A stretch of DNA of 64,000 bases. It comes from Hypomyces perniciosus. Taxonomy: Eukaryota; Ascomycota; Sordariomycetes; Hypocreales; Hypocreaceae. Numbering within the stretch: position 1 is the stretch's first letter; every line of letters begins with the position of its first letter. The stretch spans positions 5,270,001-5,334,000 of the forward strand of contig SPDT01000001.1 of NCBI GenBank assembly GCA_008477525.1. The letters are read 5' to 3'. Below the pieces are notes generated by a model. The model worked only from the letters and a program-made list of their open reading frames with translations, was not told the DNA's origin and did not search any database. Shown here in pieces: positions 20,117 to 30,883 of the stretch. The translations under genes were made by a program, and so were the position numbers.

Positions 20117-23051
20117 ATGACTGTCCAAAATTTCACGACGGTAAATCGTCGTATTGAGGAAGAACGACGAACAAAGTACTGTGGAACTGCAAGCCTACGC
20201 ATGACGGCTTTGCAGTATCGAGACCAAGCGCATGAAAGTGTCACGGGTTCCAAGAACCGTCATGTCGACGCGATAAAGAGGATGTTTCGTCAAGAGAATG
20301 GTTGTCGTAAGGAGGATAGCCGCCATCATGTCAAGGCTCTTGTTAGCCAGCAGGTTCTAGAAGCGGCAATAGCTAGCGCCTCGATTCCCAGCGGAAGTCT
20401 TATGGCTGACACTCTACCATACCCGGAACTAGAATTCCCTCCTGACGTTAAAATACAGTGCCTTGACGGTCACGATCGACTTTCGGCAGCTGACGAGGTG
20501 CTTCAAGGCTCGAAGAAGAGATGGGTAGTCGATCTCTACCTTGATGGTGCGTCGCATGGCTAATCTGGTTGTCCGTACTCACTTTTTACAGACCTAAGTG
20601 ACGACTTGCGACTTCTACTCGCTGATGGTTATGATTACCAGAAGAAGCCTGACGATGGAGAATTATATGTTACGATCAGGCAGTTCCAAGGATATCATGG
20701 GGAGGAAAACACTTTTTTCGAAAATTTATGGTTAGCTCGACTCGCAACGAATGTTAATAGCCGGCGACTCTTCGACCAACTTTCGAAGAATAAAAAATAC
20801 AGCACTGCATTTGATGCCCTTCTCGACATGCCGGGGCTGTTCGGGGGCTTCCGACTAAGCGTTATACACCAATTGCTGGGCATGAAGTGTGACGAGGTAG
20901 TGCACCCGAATTCGTTCACCGTTGGCATTAACGTTCATAATTACATAGCAAAACCTGGCGTACTTGAAACATATTTACAGATGGTGGCATGACGTTTGCG
21001 ACGGTAACAAGGCAGCTATGCGGCAGATCACTCGGGACACAGTGATGGCCCTCCAGGGTATGGCGCCAGGTGCCTGTTCTACAGACCGTAACATGCTCCT
21101 AGCGCGGCTGAGAAGTGGTGGAATTTTCGAGAACTTCTCTGCCCCGCAGCGTCAAGAGCTTTGGTCGAGGGTTTGCAGCGCTTCCCGGCGCTGCCTTATC
21201 CCGTCTCTATTCACGTTTTTTGAAGACCGAAAATTACTTGGTGATGCCGCCAGCTGTATCAGGAATATACTGGACGTGGGGAGAAAAGACACAATAACTG
21301 GCTGTCTGGAAGGAATATTCAGCGATGCAAAACAACGGAGGGATCGGTGCGTCATTCAGCTGTCTGAGACAACCTTCGGAAGCGTTGCAGGCGACAGCAA
21401 CACTCGTCTGGATCTTGGGATTCGACAGCTATGGCTAGCAGCCTTTCGCAACTACAAAGAATTGCCTGCCGATACGCAAAGGAAAGATCTTCTGGCACTC
21501 TCGCGGACGAAGGCGGACCAAATAGCATTGTACGAGTTCGCGTCTCTCGCTTCGCAGCTTGGGTTCGAATCAGACAAGCTCGACGAGATCTTACGCAAAT
21601 CTACCGACCGAAATATTGCCGAAAGCGCGCTCCTCACAGCCCGTAAGCCCGGACGATATGAGTTTCGTGATCCGGAGAGATGCATACAGCAAATACTAGA
21701 TGCCTTTGCGGCTGCTGTGCCAACTTCTGCGGACGGAACGGCAGACGAAGCAGGAGATGGAATAAGAGAGGTCGACCAGCCACCAAAGCGACACGGCCGA
21801 CCAAACAACACCGATCATGATTACGTCAAAGTCCGGCTCTTTTTACCACGGATGCACGATGAGGTTGATGTCGAGATGGGAGAAATGACATCGACGTTTG
21901 TTCAATGGTCCGTTTACTGTGCGTATTTTGGAGTTCCTCCGTCCATTGGAGATATTTCTACAGATGAGAATACTACGAGAGAGGACGTGGTAATGGCAGG
22001 CAATACGTCCATTGAATGCGAGCAGTCTGAGAAATCTGAGCTCTGTGGAAACAGCAGCAAGCTGATGACGATCGGTGAAGAGGACATAACCTTAGCTGCC
22101 ACAAGGCAGGAGCTCGAATCGGAGCAGGCAAACCTTCGTGATGCGTCCCAGAAAGTGCGGGACATGAGGTCGAAACTCGAGCAGTTGGCGCAAGACGAAG
22201 TTTCACAGCAGGAAAGGTTCAACAAGATCAATCAACTTATACAAGACCAGAGTGCGCGACTGGAGGAACTACGGAAAGACGAAGTTTTACAGCAGGAAAC
22301 GCTCGGCAGGATCGATGAACAGATACGAGACCAGAATGTGAGACTCGAGAAACTACGGCAAGACTCAGCTTTGGAGCAGGAGAAGTTGGATGGGTTAAGG
22401 GTAATGGTGGAACAGGAGCAACATAAGTTGGATGATGGGCCAAGGGCAGTGACTCAATTACTTGTAGAACAACAAGCCGATATTACGAGGGAAAGGGAAA
22501 GGGAAAGGGAGCAGCTGGCTCACATGGCTAGGGAACCTATAGTTGAGCTAGCCACGCAACCCACGCCAAAAGAAGCAGACGCTCCGATACAACCTATACC
22601 GGTCACATTGAAACCAAGAGGAGCAGAGACTCAAATTGTACTGCATCGGGCAGATCGAAGCACACGGCTCACCTTTGACGAGCTTTTGGCGCACGATCCC
22701 AACAAGGAACACCAGGAAGCCATAGTGGCTGCAGCAGGAAAAGTAGCTAGAGGAAATGGGAGCGAGCCAAGACGGACGGTGCGCATCGACTTCGTCAATG
22801 AAGTATCTGACAATAAGTTCGTTATTGCAGATACTGTCGAAGTGGACCCATTAGACCCGTCGCCAGTAGAGCGGCTGGCAGTGAAGTATAGGATGAAGGA
22901 TTTCTATCTGTTTGACAAGGAGGGTAATATATTGAGCGCAGAAAATTGTTTCCGCAAGGTTGTTAGTAATGGTAGTCATACGATTGTGGTGCGGCGCCCG
23001 TCTCGGGCTACTGACGGTCGACATGAAGATAGTGGCAGACACAAGAGATAA
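20117..23051 (+). CDS. DUF3723-family protein, three exons, 945 aa
   Basis: Exons are 20117-20546, 20592-20896 and 20949-23051 (2,838 nt). Intron 1 (45 nt) is GTGCGT...ACAG. Intron 2 (52 nt) is GTAGTG...ACATAG with a TTAAC branch-like site. Family landmarks occur in order: IQCLDGHDRLSAADEVL, WVVDLYLDDLSDDLRLLLAD, FDALLDMPGLFGGFRLS, MKCDE|QNLAYLKHIYRWWHD (bar marks intron 2), ALQGMAPGACSTD, CLIPSLFTFFEDRKLL, and a C-terminal module DPSPVERLAVKYRMKDFYLF. Between the core and that module is a coiled coil of about 28-residue repeats (DEVSQQERFNKINQLIQDQ; DEVLQQETLGRIDEQIRDQ). DUF3723 has no established function. A 5'-truncated paralogue sits at 40954-42839 with the same intron after CDE. Confidence 0.85.
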
Positions 23052-24122
23052 TAAAGCGCGGATCAAGTTGCCTAAGCTGTCGTGATCGCATCCAAAACGC
23101 CCATGACGTAATAATATACCGAGGCTTCTTAGCGTGTTATGTTTCATTCAGAGGATCTCTGTGAGCAGATCCAAGCATCTACTGGACGTCGAAGGCCAAC
23201 AGGCGCGAATGCGTTGACACGCGCAGTTGCCGTAACATATGAGTAGAGGACTGGGCTGTATGATGGGTGTGCGTATTGGCCTCGTTCTGTTTGGGCGCTG
23301 GCTTGTACGCGACAGCCGCACTGGACACTTGCTGTTTAGCCTGCGCACAATGTTAGCTTGCGCTAATTGAGCCAGGCCGCGTGTGGCGTAGACGTACAGG
23401 GCTGGGCTACTGACTCTGGCCATAGGCGTGGATAGATGCGTGACTAGAGCGCTGTGGATAGTATTTATTGCCTTGACTTTTCTCAGATCCAAGTTAGCTG
23501 ACTGCATAAAGTAGTTTGAGGAATGTGTTGGATATAGTCTTTATTTACTGTGTGTACATAAGAACATACAGAATAGCTCTACTTTGTGCACATGGTACAA
23601 TGGTCAATTTAACAGGTTATAAATTGCGCTGCTATCATCCAGCGAAGCGGGTTCAGTTGGGCCAGCATCTGTGGATGAAAACAAGCAAGTAGAAAAGCGA
23701 CAATAATTTATAAAGCGATGCTGCCTTTTCAATGAGGAACAGCTACATTTAAGAATCCCTTTACCGAGTCATACGTCTTTACGCCCCACGGCCAACACGT
23801 AGCTTCCGCCTCGATTTGTACAAAGAAGAAAAAGACACCAAGAATTTTTTTTTCAACACGTATTTCACGTAAGATAGTATCACTGTTTAGGCTCCTTAAA
23901 CCGGTTTGCTGCCGTATAGTCGCATACCTACTAGACCACACTTCATCCCACCTCTTTGCCGGTCATAACAATGAGGTAGGAGAGTGTCACTAATATTTGA
24001 CTGGTGAAAGGGGCCGGTAATCATATCTCAAACAGTCTATGTCAACGAAGCCACCCATGCCTCCGTTGTCGCCTATTAGCTTATTAGCTTGTAATTATTA
24101 ATGCCTTTTCTACATGCTACTG
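23052..24122. other. Intergenic, no gene recognised
   Basis: GC-richer around 23150-23470, then AT-rich. Open frames on the minus strand have no recognisable protein. Confidence 0.5.
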
Positions 24123-24860
24123 TTACGCACATGCCTCGAAGGCTACCGTCTTCATGGCAAAGCCACATCGCATTTGTGGTGGACCTTTGACGGTCTGGGA
24201 AGACTTGAGTTGGCAACTTGTGATCCACCCGACAGAACAGAGATGAAAGTGGCCCTGACCATCAGCGTCAAATAAATCGACGATCATGTGGCTGTTACTG
24301 TTCAGTGTAGAGTTTTCATGATGGCTGCAGAATCGCGTCGCGAAATCACTTTGGGTGTCTTTTATCTTGGGGAATTTCCCTGAGGGGTGGCACGCACTTA
24401 TCACTCTAGGGGCATCGGTGCGGCTGGCTGGTTGACTACTTTGCGAGCTCGAATACGTTGGCGAATAGGTCCGAGTAGATGATGTAGACCTTCTGTTTGA
24501 CGATTCCGTTGTCGTGGAAGGACATAAAGACGATTCAGACGTCTCCGTAGATACGTCTGTATTTCGATGGGTTGGGTCTGATTGGCTTCTCAGATAGAGA
24601 ATGTGCGAGCAACCAGTTGTTACCCAAGTTCCTGGTGGAGCGATGGGGGTTGTAAATGGGACATCGTAGGTCTGCCCCGGAGCGATGAATGCCGTATTTA
24701 TCCCCGGATTTCTTTCTTGGATGGCTCGATAGTCGGGAAGGCCAAGGATCCTGGCAGCTTCGTCGACCGTGTCGTTTCGCAAGACTTTCCAGACATCGGA
24801 CCAGCGAGTGCATGTAGCGTTGGCTAAGATGGCGAAAAGGAGGGGAAATATCGGAATCAT
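24123..24860 (-). CDS. LysM-type secreted protein, 245 aa
   Basis: I place the start at 24860 because MIPIFPLLFAILANATC is a signal peptide; an in-frame ATG 27 codons upstream would bury it. A LysM-like segment follows directly: TRWSDVWKVLRNDTVDEAAR, then ILGLPDYRAIQERNPGINT and FIAPGQTYDVPF. After it come a Ser/Thr-rich linker and a C-terminal cysteine-containing part (FATRFCSHHENS, HLCSVGWITSC, MRCGFAMKTVAFEACA) of unknown fold. LysM domains bind chitin or related glycans; fungal secreted members can shield hyphae or mask chitin. Only one LysM copy is visible, so the role is inferred by family. Confidence 0.7.
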   Translation of the reverse strand: MIPIFPLLFAILANATCTRWSDVWKVLRNDTVDEAARILGLPDYRAIQERNPGINTAFIAPGQTYDVPFTTPIAPPGTWVTTGCSHILYLRSQSDPTHRNTDVSTETSESSLCPSTTTESSNRRSTSSTRTYSPTYSSSQSSQPASRTDAPRVISACHPSGKFPKIKDTQSDFATRFCSHHENSTLNSNSHMIVDLFDADGQGHFHLCSVGWITSCQLKSSQTVKGPPQMRCGFAMKTVAFEACA

Positions 24861-25442
24861 TTTGATGGTGAGATAACCTGTTTCGTTGCTCTTCGCATGA
24901 GGGAGGGATACGGGACAGGGAATGGCGCGTACTAATAGCATCTTGCTCCAATAGGCTCTTTTTCTTATCTAGCGCTGTCACTCCCAGTGCTTTTCGTCCG
25001 CTAGTCTAAATGCTGACAGCAGTGAGAATACAGAGTCAGAGGACAAAGTCGCATTGTCATCAATCGGCAACAACAATAGACTAAATTATACGCTGATGGT
25101 GGGACGGAAACATTCAGCCCAGGGGTAGGCCAATTTGCACAGCATAGCAAGAACCATACAGGAAATGTTTCTGCCTGCCATTTACCCAAAGACAGATACA
25201 ATGCGTAGCGGGCTAGGCTGCGTGGGGTGTAGGGAGGTCTCTGTATTGCGCTTCATTGCTATTTAACTAAGCTAACAGCGAAGGGTCCGAATTATTAAAC
25301 CAACAACATTATGCAAATTTTAACAACTGAAGAAAAAAAAGAAAAAAAAAGCTATATCCAATATACATAGGAATAGTAAGCGTATTATATAGATTGCGTA
25401 TGTTCCGAGGATAGAAAGTCTATTTATCGTGAAATTGGTACT
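24861..25442. other. Intergenic, no gene recognised
   Basis: Upstream region of the LysM gene and 3' flank of the next gene; AT-rich near 25310-25430, including an A-rich tract around 25333-25350. Confidence 0.5.
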
Positions 25443-27149
25443 TCAGCTCGAAGCTCTAGCTCTCGTGGAATTGGTTCTTTGGCTCGAAGATCTAGCTCGT
25501 GGAATTGGTACTTTGGCTTGAGGGTCTAGGCTCATGAAAGCTTGATAGGCAGAATCGGTCATAGGTTCATATTGCTTCAGATGATAGAGATCAATCATTA
25601 GGTTTTCTTTGGGAAGCGTGTGGCTAACAATAGCGCTGCACAGACTCTGTGCCTGTTGGAGCCAACCCCCAAGTGGGTCTACTCTGTTTTCAAGACGGGA
25701 ACTTAACTCGCAGAGGAGCTGATCTTTTTGTTCCTGTAATTTCCGGGTCGGGATGTCTGGGATCGCGAGAAGCAACGCGTACTTTCCGGTTTCCCATTCC
25801 CGGCGAAGGTCGCACAGGTCTCTCCAAAACTTACATCGCGACTGCATGGATCTCATGGCCTTGATACATTGCTGATCTATTTGATAATTCGTTGCCCTGT
25901 CTATATCGTTGTCGCCCCGGAGTTGGTTCATCTTGTCGCAGAATAACACGGCATTGTATCTCTCGTGGAGTGTGCTGCCTATGCGCCCTCTCTTCATCGA
26001 TTGCCAAAGCACCACCAAGTCATTGGCTGTGGAGGCTCTCATAGAGCGACACGCAAAGGCCGCCTCGCTCAGGTGCTGCAGGATATCCCTACGGAGATCA
26101 GGGAAGGCTTGACAGGAGGCAACCGACAACGAACGACTCAGTGAGCGCTCTGGGGTAGGTGTGGAAGACTGGCATGGCCAACTCGATTCCTCAACAACCG
26201 ATGGAGAAGCAACGTCTTGAGTAGTGCAAGACTCAGGGATGTGAGGTGGAGTCACGGAGATTTCATGTGGCCTGGGGTCTGTGGTATTTATGGCATCGTG
26301 GACGAAGAGACTCTGCTCTTCATCCTGTCTCAGAAACTCCTGGAAGTCGTCATCACTCGGGTCTATCTTCTCACAGAGAAGCTCAATTATAATACGGTCA
26401 CGGAAGGAGGATGCCACCGCATCAGCAGCTCGTTGACTCAGGTGTGGGGTCCCTTGTTGAATGCACCGAATGCCCAACAGCATGAATATCCCGGAGTCTT
26501 CGGGCTTGAGCTGCCTTGGCCCGGTCCAGCAAGTTACAACACTCCTTGAATCTCTAGTTGAGGGCGTTGGTATGTCGTTGTGCTCGCTGCTATTGTACCA
26601 GTGAATGCAGTCTGAATACGCGACAGCAAAGGCCCAATTATCTCCGCGTTGAAACGGTATTATTGTGGGCCGATCGAGTCCTTCATCCTGGATCTCGATG
26701 ACATCCTGCACGTTACGGACCTTTAGAATCTGTGTACTGAGAGACTTTGGCCGAAGAAGCTTGAGATATGCCTCTACCGTGCCCCGTTCGATGCATTTGC
26801 CTCGGGCTAGACGCCATATTGACTTTTTGGCGTTGCTGCTATCAATGACGCTGCCGCCATCAATGACGTTGCTATCATCCATGACGTTGCCGCCATCAAT
26901 GGGAGGCAAAAGTGATATTCCAAAAGTATACCCTATCCATTCTGGGGCAGTATGCGGCATCGGAACTTCAAAACCTGAAATATCTTCTAAAGATGGATAC
27001 ACCACAGACCCATTGGTGGCCAATGAGCGGATAGCATTGGGGTATCGCCTCTGAATCACGCTCAAAGCTGCCCCCAGCAGGGAAAGGGAGTCACAGGAAA
27101 ATGCGCCAAGTGACATTTGTCTGAACATCTCGTATTCTTCCATGGTCAC
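25443..27149 (-). CDS. Ulp1/C48-protease-like fold protein, probably inactive, 568 aa
   Basis: A single long frame. The central part resembles the core of Ulp1-like cysteine proteases: GDNWAFAVAYSDCIHWYNSS, then VVTCWTGPRQLKPEDSGIFM and LLGIRCIQQGTPHLSQRAA. In active members the strand before VAY begins with His and the last motif reads Q-x(4-5)-D-C-G. Here these positions are Asn and Ser, so I infer loss of protease activity. The N-terminus is of unknown fold, with a short repetitive loop (DGGNVMDDSNVIDGGSVID) encoded by a minisatellite near 26840-26900. The C-terminal half is helical (FRDLCDLRREWETGKYALLL). Such proteins might bind SUMO or ubiquitin without cutting. The family assignment is tentative. 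Confidence 0.6.
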   Translation of the reverse strand: MTMEEYEMFRQMSLGAFSCDSLSLLGAALSVIQRRYPNAIRSLATNGSVVYPSLEDISGFEVPMPHTAPEWIGYTFGISLLPPIDGGNVMDDSNVIDGGSVIDSSNAKKSIWRLARGKCIERGTVEAYLKLLRPKSLSTQILKVRNVQDVIEIQDEGLDRPTIIPFQRGDNWAFAVAYSDCIHWYNSSEHNDIPTPSTRDSRSVVTCWTGPRQLKPEDSGIFMLLGIRCIQQGTPHLSQRAADAVASSFRDRIIIELLCEKIDPSDDDFQEFLRQDEEQSLFVHDAINTTDPRPHEISVTPPHIPESCTTQDVASPSVVEESSWPCQSSTPTPERSLSRSLSVASCQAFPDLRRDILQHLSEAAFACRSMRASTANDLVVLWQSMKRGRIGSTLHERYNAVLFCDKMNQLRGDNDIDRATNYQIDQQCIKAMRSMQSRCKFWRDLCDLRREWETGKYALLLAIPDIPTRKLQEQKDQLLCELSSRLENRVDPLGGWLQQAQSLCSAIVSHTLPKENLMIDLYHLKQYEPMTDSAYQAFMSLDPQAKVPIPRARSSSQRTNSTRARASS

Positions 27150-27366
27150 TGACTTCAGTTTCTACAACCAGTCGAAACGTCGAAGTGGTTTCGAGACTTG
27201 GATAATATATGGTACATATTTGAGTGGCCTATTTGTCAGTTACTGATCATGGTCTAAAAGTCACCTTTTGGATATTTCAAGAACCTGAATCAGCCGTATT
27301 CTTATTTTAGAGGCTCTTATTTGCGGAATATATTCCCAAGAAACGATGACAACAAGGCGTTCCATC

Positions 27367-27397
<31 letters not shown>

Positions 27398-27473
27398 ATA
27401 CATATGTATATGCATATGCGAGCGAAGTTATCATCGCTTATCCTTCAACCACTACACTATATTTCGGTTCAAT
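27150..27473. other. Divergent promoter region
   Basis: Between divergently transcribed genes; holds the TA/TG microsatellite listed separately. Confidence 0.5.
27368..27418. repeat. TA/TG microsatellite
   Basis: Runs of AT followed by GT dinucleotides and an imperfect alternating tail (ATACATATGTATATGCATATG). Confidence 0.8.
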
Positions 27474-27737
27474 ATGAAAGGTCAGGTGGAAATAACGCCA
27501 AACAGCACAGGCAGACGGCGCTCAAATTCCACTCGACGCCCAGCACTTCGGAGATTCACCACTAGACTACCTTTGCTTGTACCAATATCCGAGTCGCCAA
27601 TGGAATCCGTTGACAGGGATGTGGTGGAGGAATGGGTGGCGGGCATGTCTCCCGTCGATTCTGTGTTGGACGAAGGAGGGGTAAAGAAGGATGGCAACCA
27701 GGCAGCCCACCAGCAGCCTGCTACTCGAACGTCTTAG
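27474..27737 (+). CDS. Small basic hypothetical protein, 87 aa
   Basis: MKGQVEITPNSTGRRRSNST begins the frame, followed by a basic segment (RRPALRRFTTRLPLLVP) and an acidic part (ESVDRDVVEEWVAGMSPVDS). The leader just before the ATG (CACTACACTAT) resembles that of the membrane-protein gene at 29299. No domain is recognised. It may be real, but the length alone does not prove it. Confidence 0.4.
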   Translation: MKGQVEITPNSTGRRRSNSTRRPALRRFTTRLPLLVPISESPMESVDRDVVEEWVAGMSPVDSVLDEGGVKKDGNQAAHQQPATRTS

Positions 27738-28272
27738 GAGGAATGCATAGGTACTATCTGGGAGGGGCGATAGAATGGAATTCACAGCTTGCTGCCTTAG
27801 TAATTTCTACGATGGCATCCATTGTGTCAAGTAAACATATCTAGAATACAACAATCGATCCGATATATTGATGTTAAATTATAGCTGTAATACAAAGATG
27901 CAATTCCACCACTCAAGACCCAGTATGTATGTACGCGTACGTACAAGTTAAAAGTTGAAAGTTCAAAACTGCCAGCAGGCCATACGTAAATAGCGAAAAA
28001 AAGAAAAAGGTGGAGAAAACAAAAGGGAGAAAGAGAGAGAGAGGGCCCCTGTACTTCGTATCGTTGATGGATATGCTGCCTGGCCAGTATTAACCTTAAG
28101 TAGCGTATTGCCAGCCTTTGTCATCCGGTGTGCCAGCGACAGCAATTAGACAAGTCAGTCAGTCCATGGACAAATGGCCTTGCCCAAACTGAGGCGATTA
28201 GGGGAAAAAGATAAATTCCGAGATGGCGCACTATGAACGCCATGCACAGAGGTCGCAATCGTAAGCGTTAAA
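27738..28272. other. Intergenic, no gene recognised
   Basis: Contains a purine-rich run near 28000-28045 (AAAAAAAGAAAAAGG, GAGAGAGAGAG). No gene seen. Confidence 0.5.
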
Positions 28273-28921
28273 ATGCTGAGCGTTCATCACAGTCAGTCAC
28301 GGGGAGGTCCGGAGCAAGTAATTCTGCAGGATGCAATCAACACCAGGAAAGGATTATCCAAATATGAGGAGCTGATCTTGGAGATTGATGAAAAAATCGA
28401 GCCTTATTACTTTGCCCTTGCTGGCTTTTTTTCCTGGCTTTTATTGGCAGGCTTTCTGGTATCTCCGTCTACGTACGCTTCTGTGCAGCAGTCGAATGCT
28501 CTTGACAGCACTGGAAGAGTGGGAAAATCCATCACAGATGCGGTACGGAATGTTCCCTTGATCTACATCGCTTCTTTCGCTTGTTTGGGAGCAATAGCGG
28601 GCCTGGGATGGTTATGGTACAAATGGCACTACAACTACATTTGGATCAGCTGCTATATCATCGTGTAAGCCGATTTGATTCCCTCACACGGCCTTATGTA
28701 TCTAACCATCGCCAAGTCCTACTTTGACGCATTCGGCGCTGGGTTTAGGCTCAGCACTTCTCAATATTTATAGCATGCAGGGCGGGCAATGGTCGATAAC
28801 TGCGATCATCACCGTGACTATCATTGGGACATGGTTCGTGGTCTCTGCGGCATTATACATAATCTACGACCGAATCATGCTGCCAAAGCTCAAAGAAACA
28901 CACGAGATACTGGTAGTTTAA
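28273..28921 (+). CDS. Four-helix membrane protein, paralogue 1, 198 aa
   Basis: Exon 1 is 28273-28664 (392 nt) and exon 2 is 28717-28921. The 52-nt intron has donor GTAAGC, branch CTAAC and acceptor AAG. A cytosolic charged N-terminus (LSKYEELILEIDEKIEPYY) leads into helix 1 (FALAGFFSWLLLAGFLV). Helices 2-4 are IYIASFACLGAIAGLGWLW, an amphipathic-to-hydrophobic segment after NYIWISCYIIV, and IITVTIIGTWFVVSAALYII. The gene at 49398-50022 has the same exon 1 length, the same intron length and phase, and similar landmarks (F/LSWL, IWI...P at the splice), so the two are paralogues. Function unknown. It lies immediately upstream of a second membrane-protein gene in the same direction. Confidence 0.75.
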
Positions 28922-29298
28922 ACCTTGAAGCTAGTTTCGCCGTCTCATAGTCGATAGTCTCTTTCTCATTCGTCACCACCCCTGCAGCCTGTTTTTTTTT
29001 TTCGCTTTCCAATAAGATCCTTGCGCAATTTCATGTCTACTACTACAAACGGCATACAACGCTGAATGCTCATTGGTTGAGTGTATTTCAAGATTGGGTG
29101 ACTTTAGGCCAGCCTGCGTTCTTATACTTGTCTTTTCGCAACGCTACATCCCGATGTACATTTGTGAACTTTGCCATTATCAAAGATTAGTTAGCAATTG
29201 CAAAAATTATAAATATATACTATAAATAATTCGTTCGTGGATTTCGTGAAGGGGCTATAACGAAAGCTTCGCCGACTCTACGGTTAAATCACTACACT
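28922..29298. other. Intergenic
   Basis: 377 bp between co-oriented membrane-protein genes; AT-rich toward the 3' end. No gene seen. Confidence 0.5.
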
Positions 29299-30099
29299 AT
29301 GAAAAGACTTTACAAATTTTTGCTTTTCGTTGCTCTACATCTCATACCAACAGCCGTGATTCTGTATTTCTCATGCAGGATACTTTCAAACCCTGAGAAT
29401 AAAAAAGAGGGAATTGTTAAGTTTCTGGTTTGTATACTATATCCATCTACTGCATCTCGCTTTCGCCGACAAAGTTAACGCTTTTCCGTCAAGGTCAATC
29501 TAGATCTGTTTCGCCGCGACCTTCCTGGTGCACTTCAGGACATTGGCGGTAAAGCAACAAGCCTCGGGAACCTTGTCCCTAGCCCCGTAATCAGCGCTGT
29601 AGCATCTGTGGAGACGATCGTCAGCCAAGCTCTTAACAGTATCCCAAAGGGACGCTCTATCGGTACAAAGTACGACTGCATTATATACAACGGACATTCC
29701 GATTGCAAAATCTTGCAAACGAAATCACAAGATGCCTTGCGGAGCATAGATTCTGTAGTGCCGCCTATCAGGCTATTCAACCGCCTGTTAAGCCACACGC
29801 CCTTGCTTGAGATTGTACTGGGGTTTGCGCTGGCCTGTAACCTAACATCCACTTCTGCATATGCATCTGTGTACTTCTTCCCTAGAGCTCGCTTTGTTTC
29901 AGTGGGACTTGGCCTGCTAGGATTTCTCTTTTTCCTATTATTTGCTGTATTCACTACAATGATTACGGGATTCGCAACCGCGCTTGGGAAACAGGGCTCA
30001 ATTAGTCGCGGCGACGCATACGCTGGGGCAATCGGTAATATAATTTCTGCCTCTGCACATGCTGTGGTCTCGGTGGCATGCTTGTGGTGCGGCCTGTAG
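29299..30099 (+). CDS. Membrane protein of SUR7/PalI-like topology, 244 aa
   Basis: Exon 1 is 29299-29427 and exon 2 is 29494-30099. The 66-nt intron has donor GTTTGT, branch GTTAAC and acceptor AAG. Helix 1 is FLLFVALHLIPTAVILYFSC. A long non-membrane loop follows (DLFRRDLPGALQDIGG, with two cysteines in YDCIIYNGHSDCK). Three closely spaced helices come next: LEIVLGFALACNLTSTSAYA, VGLGLLGFLFFLLFAVFTT, and a last one ending AVVSVACLWCGL. One helix, an outside loop and three C-terminal helices is the layout of SUR7/PalI proteins, but diagnostic motifs are weak, so this is topology rather than proof. It presumably sits in the plasma membrane. Confidence 0.65.
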
Positions 30100-30475
30100 A
30101 CGCTGAGCCGATCTAGATAGCAAGGATGAACAGATGCCGAATCTCTCTTATGATTCTGTATCTACCGTGTTGCTGTTCTGTTTCCAGCATCAGGGGCTAT
30201 CACATGTATCTTTTGTGCTTTTCATAATATGACTATATTATCTATTATTGACACCTATGCTTGAGGTTACTGTATGTATGATAAGGCATGTCAAGAAACA
30301 TTATCACTTCTGGCTGTGGGGCCAAAATAGCACAAAGAGACGCTATCAATAGCTTTCAGTTTGCTCACAACGATATAAGCTTCAAGGAAGCCGGCAGCCT
30401 TGGAATTAGTTCTTTCTCTTGACTGAAAGTTTGTTGCGCTCTCCGGACGCTAATAACGCCCTCTCAATCCCCAGT

Positions 30476-30883
30476 ATGTCGAGCAGTGTTTCTTCCGTCG
30501 ATGAGTTACACTACCTACACTTACATGAGCGGATACACCAATTAGAAAATGATCTCCAAGAAAAACAGAGGCTCAATGACGAGCTTGTGCGACTGCTGGA
30601 TGAAGAGTCACTAAAACGGGAGATGTTGGAATTTGACATCAACCAACACAAAGAGGCTCTTGTAGAAAAGGTGCAAGAACTAAAGGAGCGAGATCAAACC
30701 ATTGACACCCAAAACTGTTTGTTGGGTTTTTCTTGGGCAGAAGCTCAGAAAATGACATTGTCTCAGCGCGAGAAAGACCAGACAATCATGCTCCTGAATA
30801 GCCGCATCGAAAATCTCATGTCAAATACATCACAAGGTTGGACAGAGATGAATATGAGCAAAAAGCGAAAGTTTTCCCCGTAG
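30476..30883 (+). CDS. Coiled-coil protein, 135 aa
   Basis: I take the ATG at 30476; the open frame extends upstream but without an ATG. After MSSSVSSVDELHYLHLHERI the protein is almost wholly helical with heptads (HQLENDLQEKQRLNDELVRL, LVEKVQELKERDQTIDTQ) and ends in a basic tail KKRKFSP that could act as a nuclear signal. Similar small coiled-coil proteins occur near a four-helix membrane gene at 47-50 kb. No known domain. Confidence 0.6.
   Translation: MSSSVSSVDELHYLHLHERIHQLENDLQEKQRLNDELVRLLDEESLKREMLEFDINQHKEALVEKVQELKERDQTIDTQNCLLGFSWAEAQKMTLSQREKDQTIMLLNSRIENLMSNTSQGWTEMNMSKKRKFSP

Noticed and set aside
21452..22231. Minus-strand frames inside the DUF3723 gene
   Set aside because: They are antisense shadows, Ser/Cys-rich, opposite a strongly supported coding frame.
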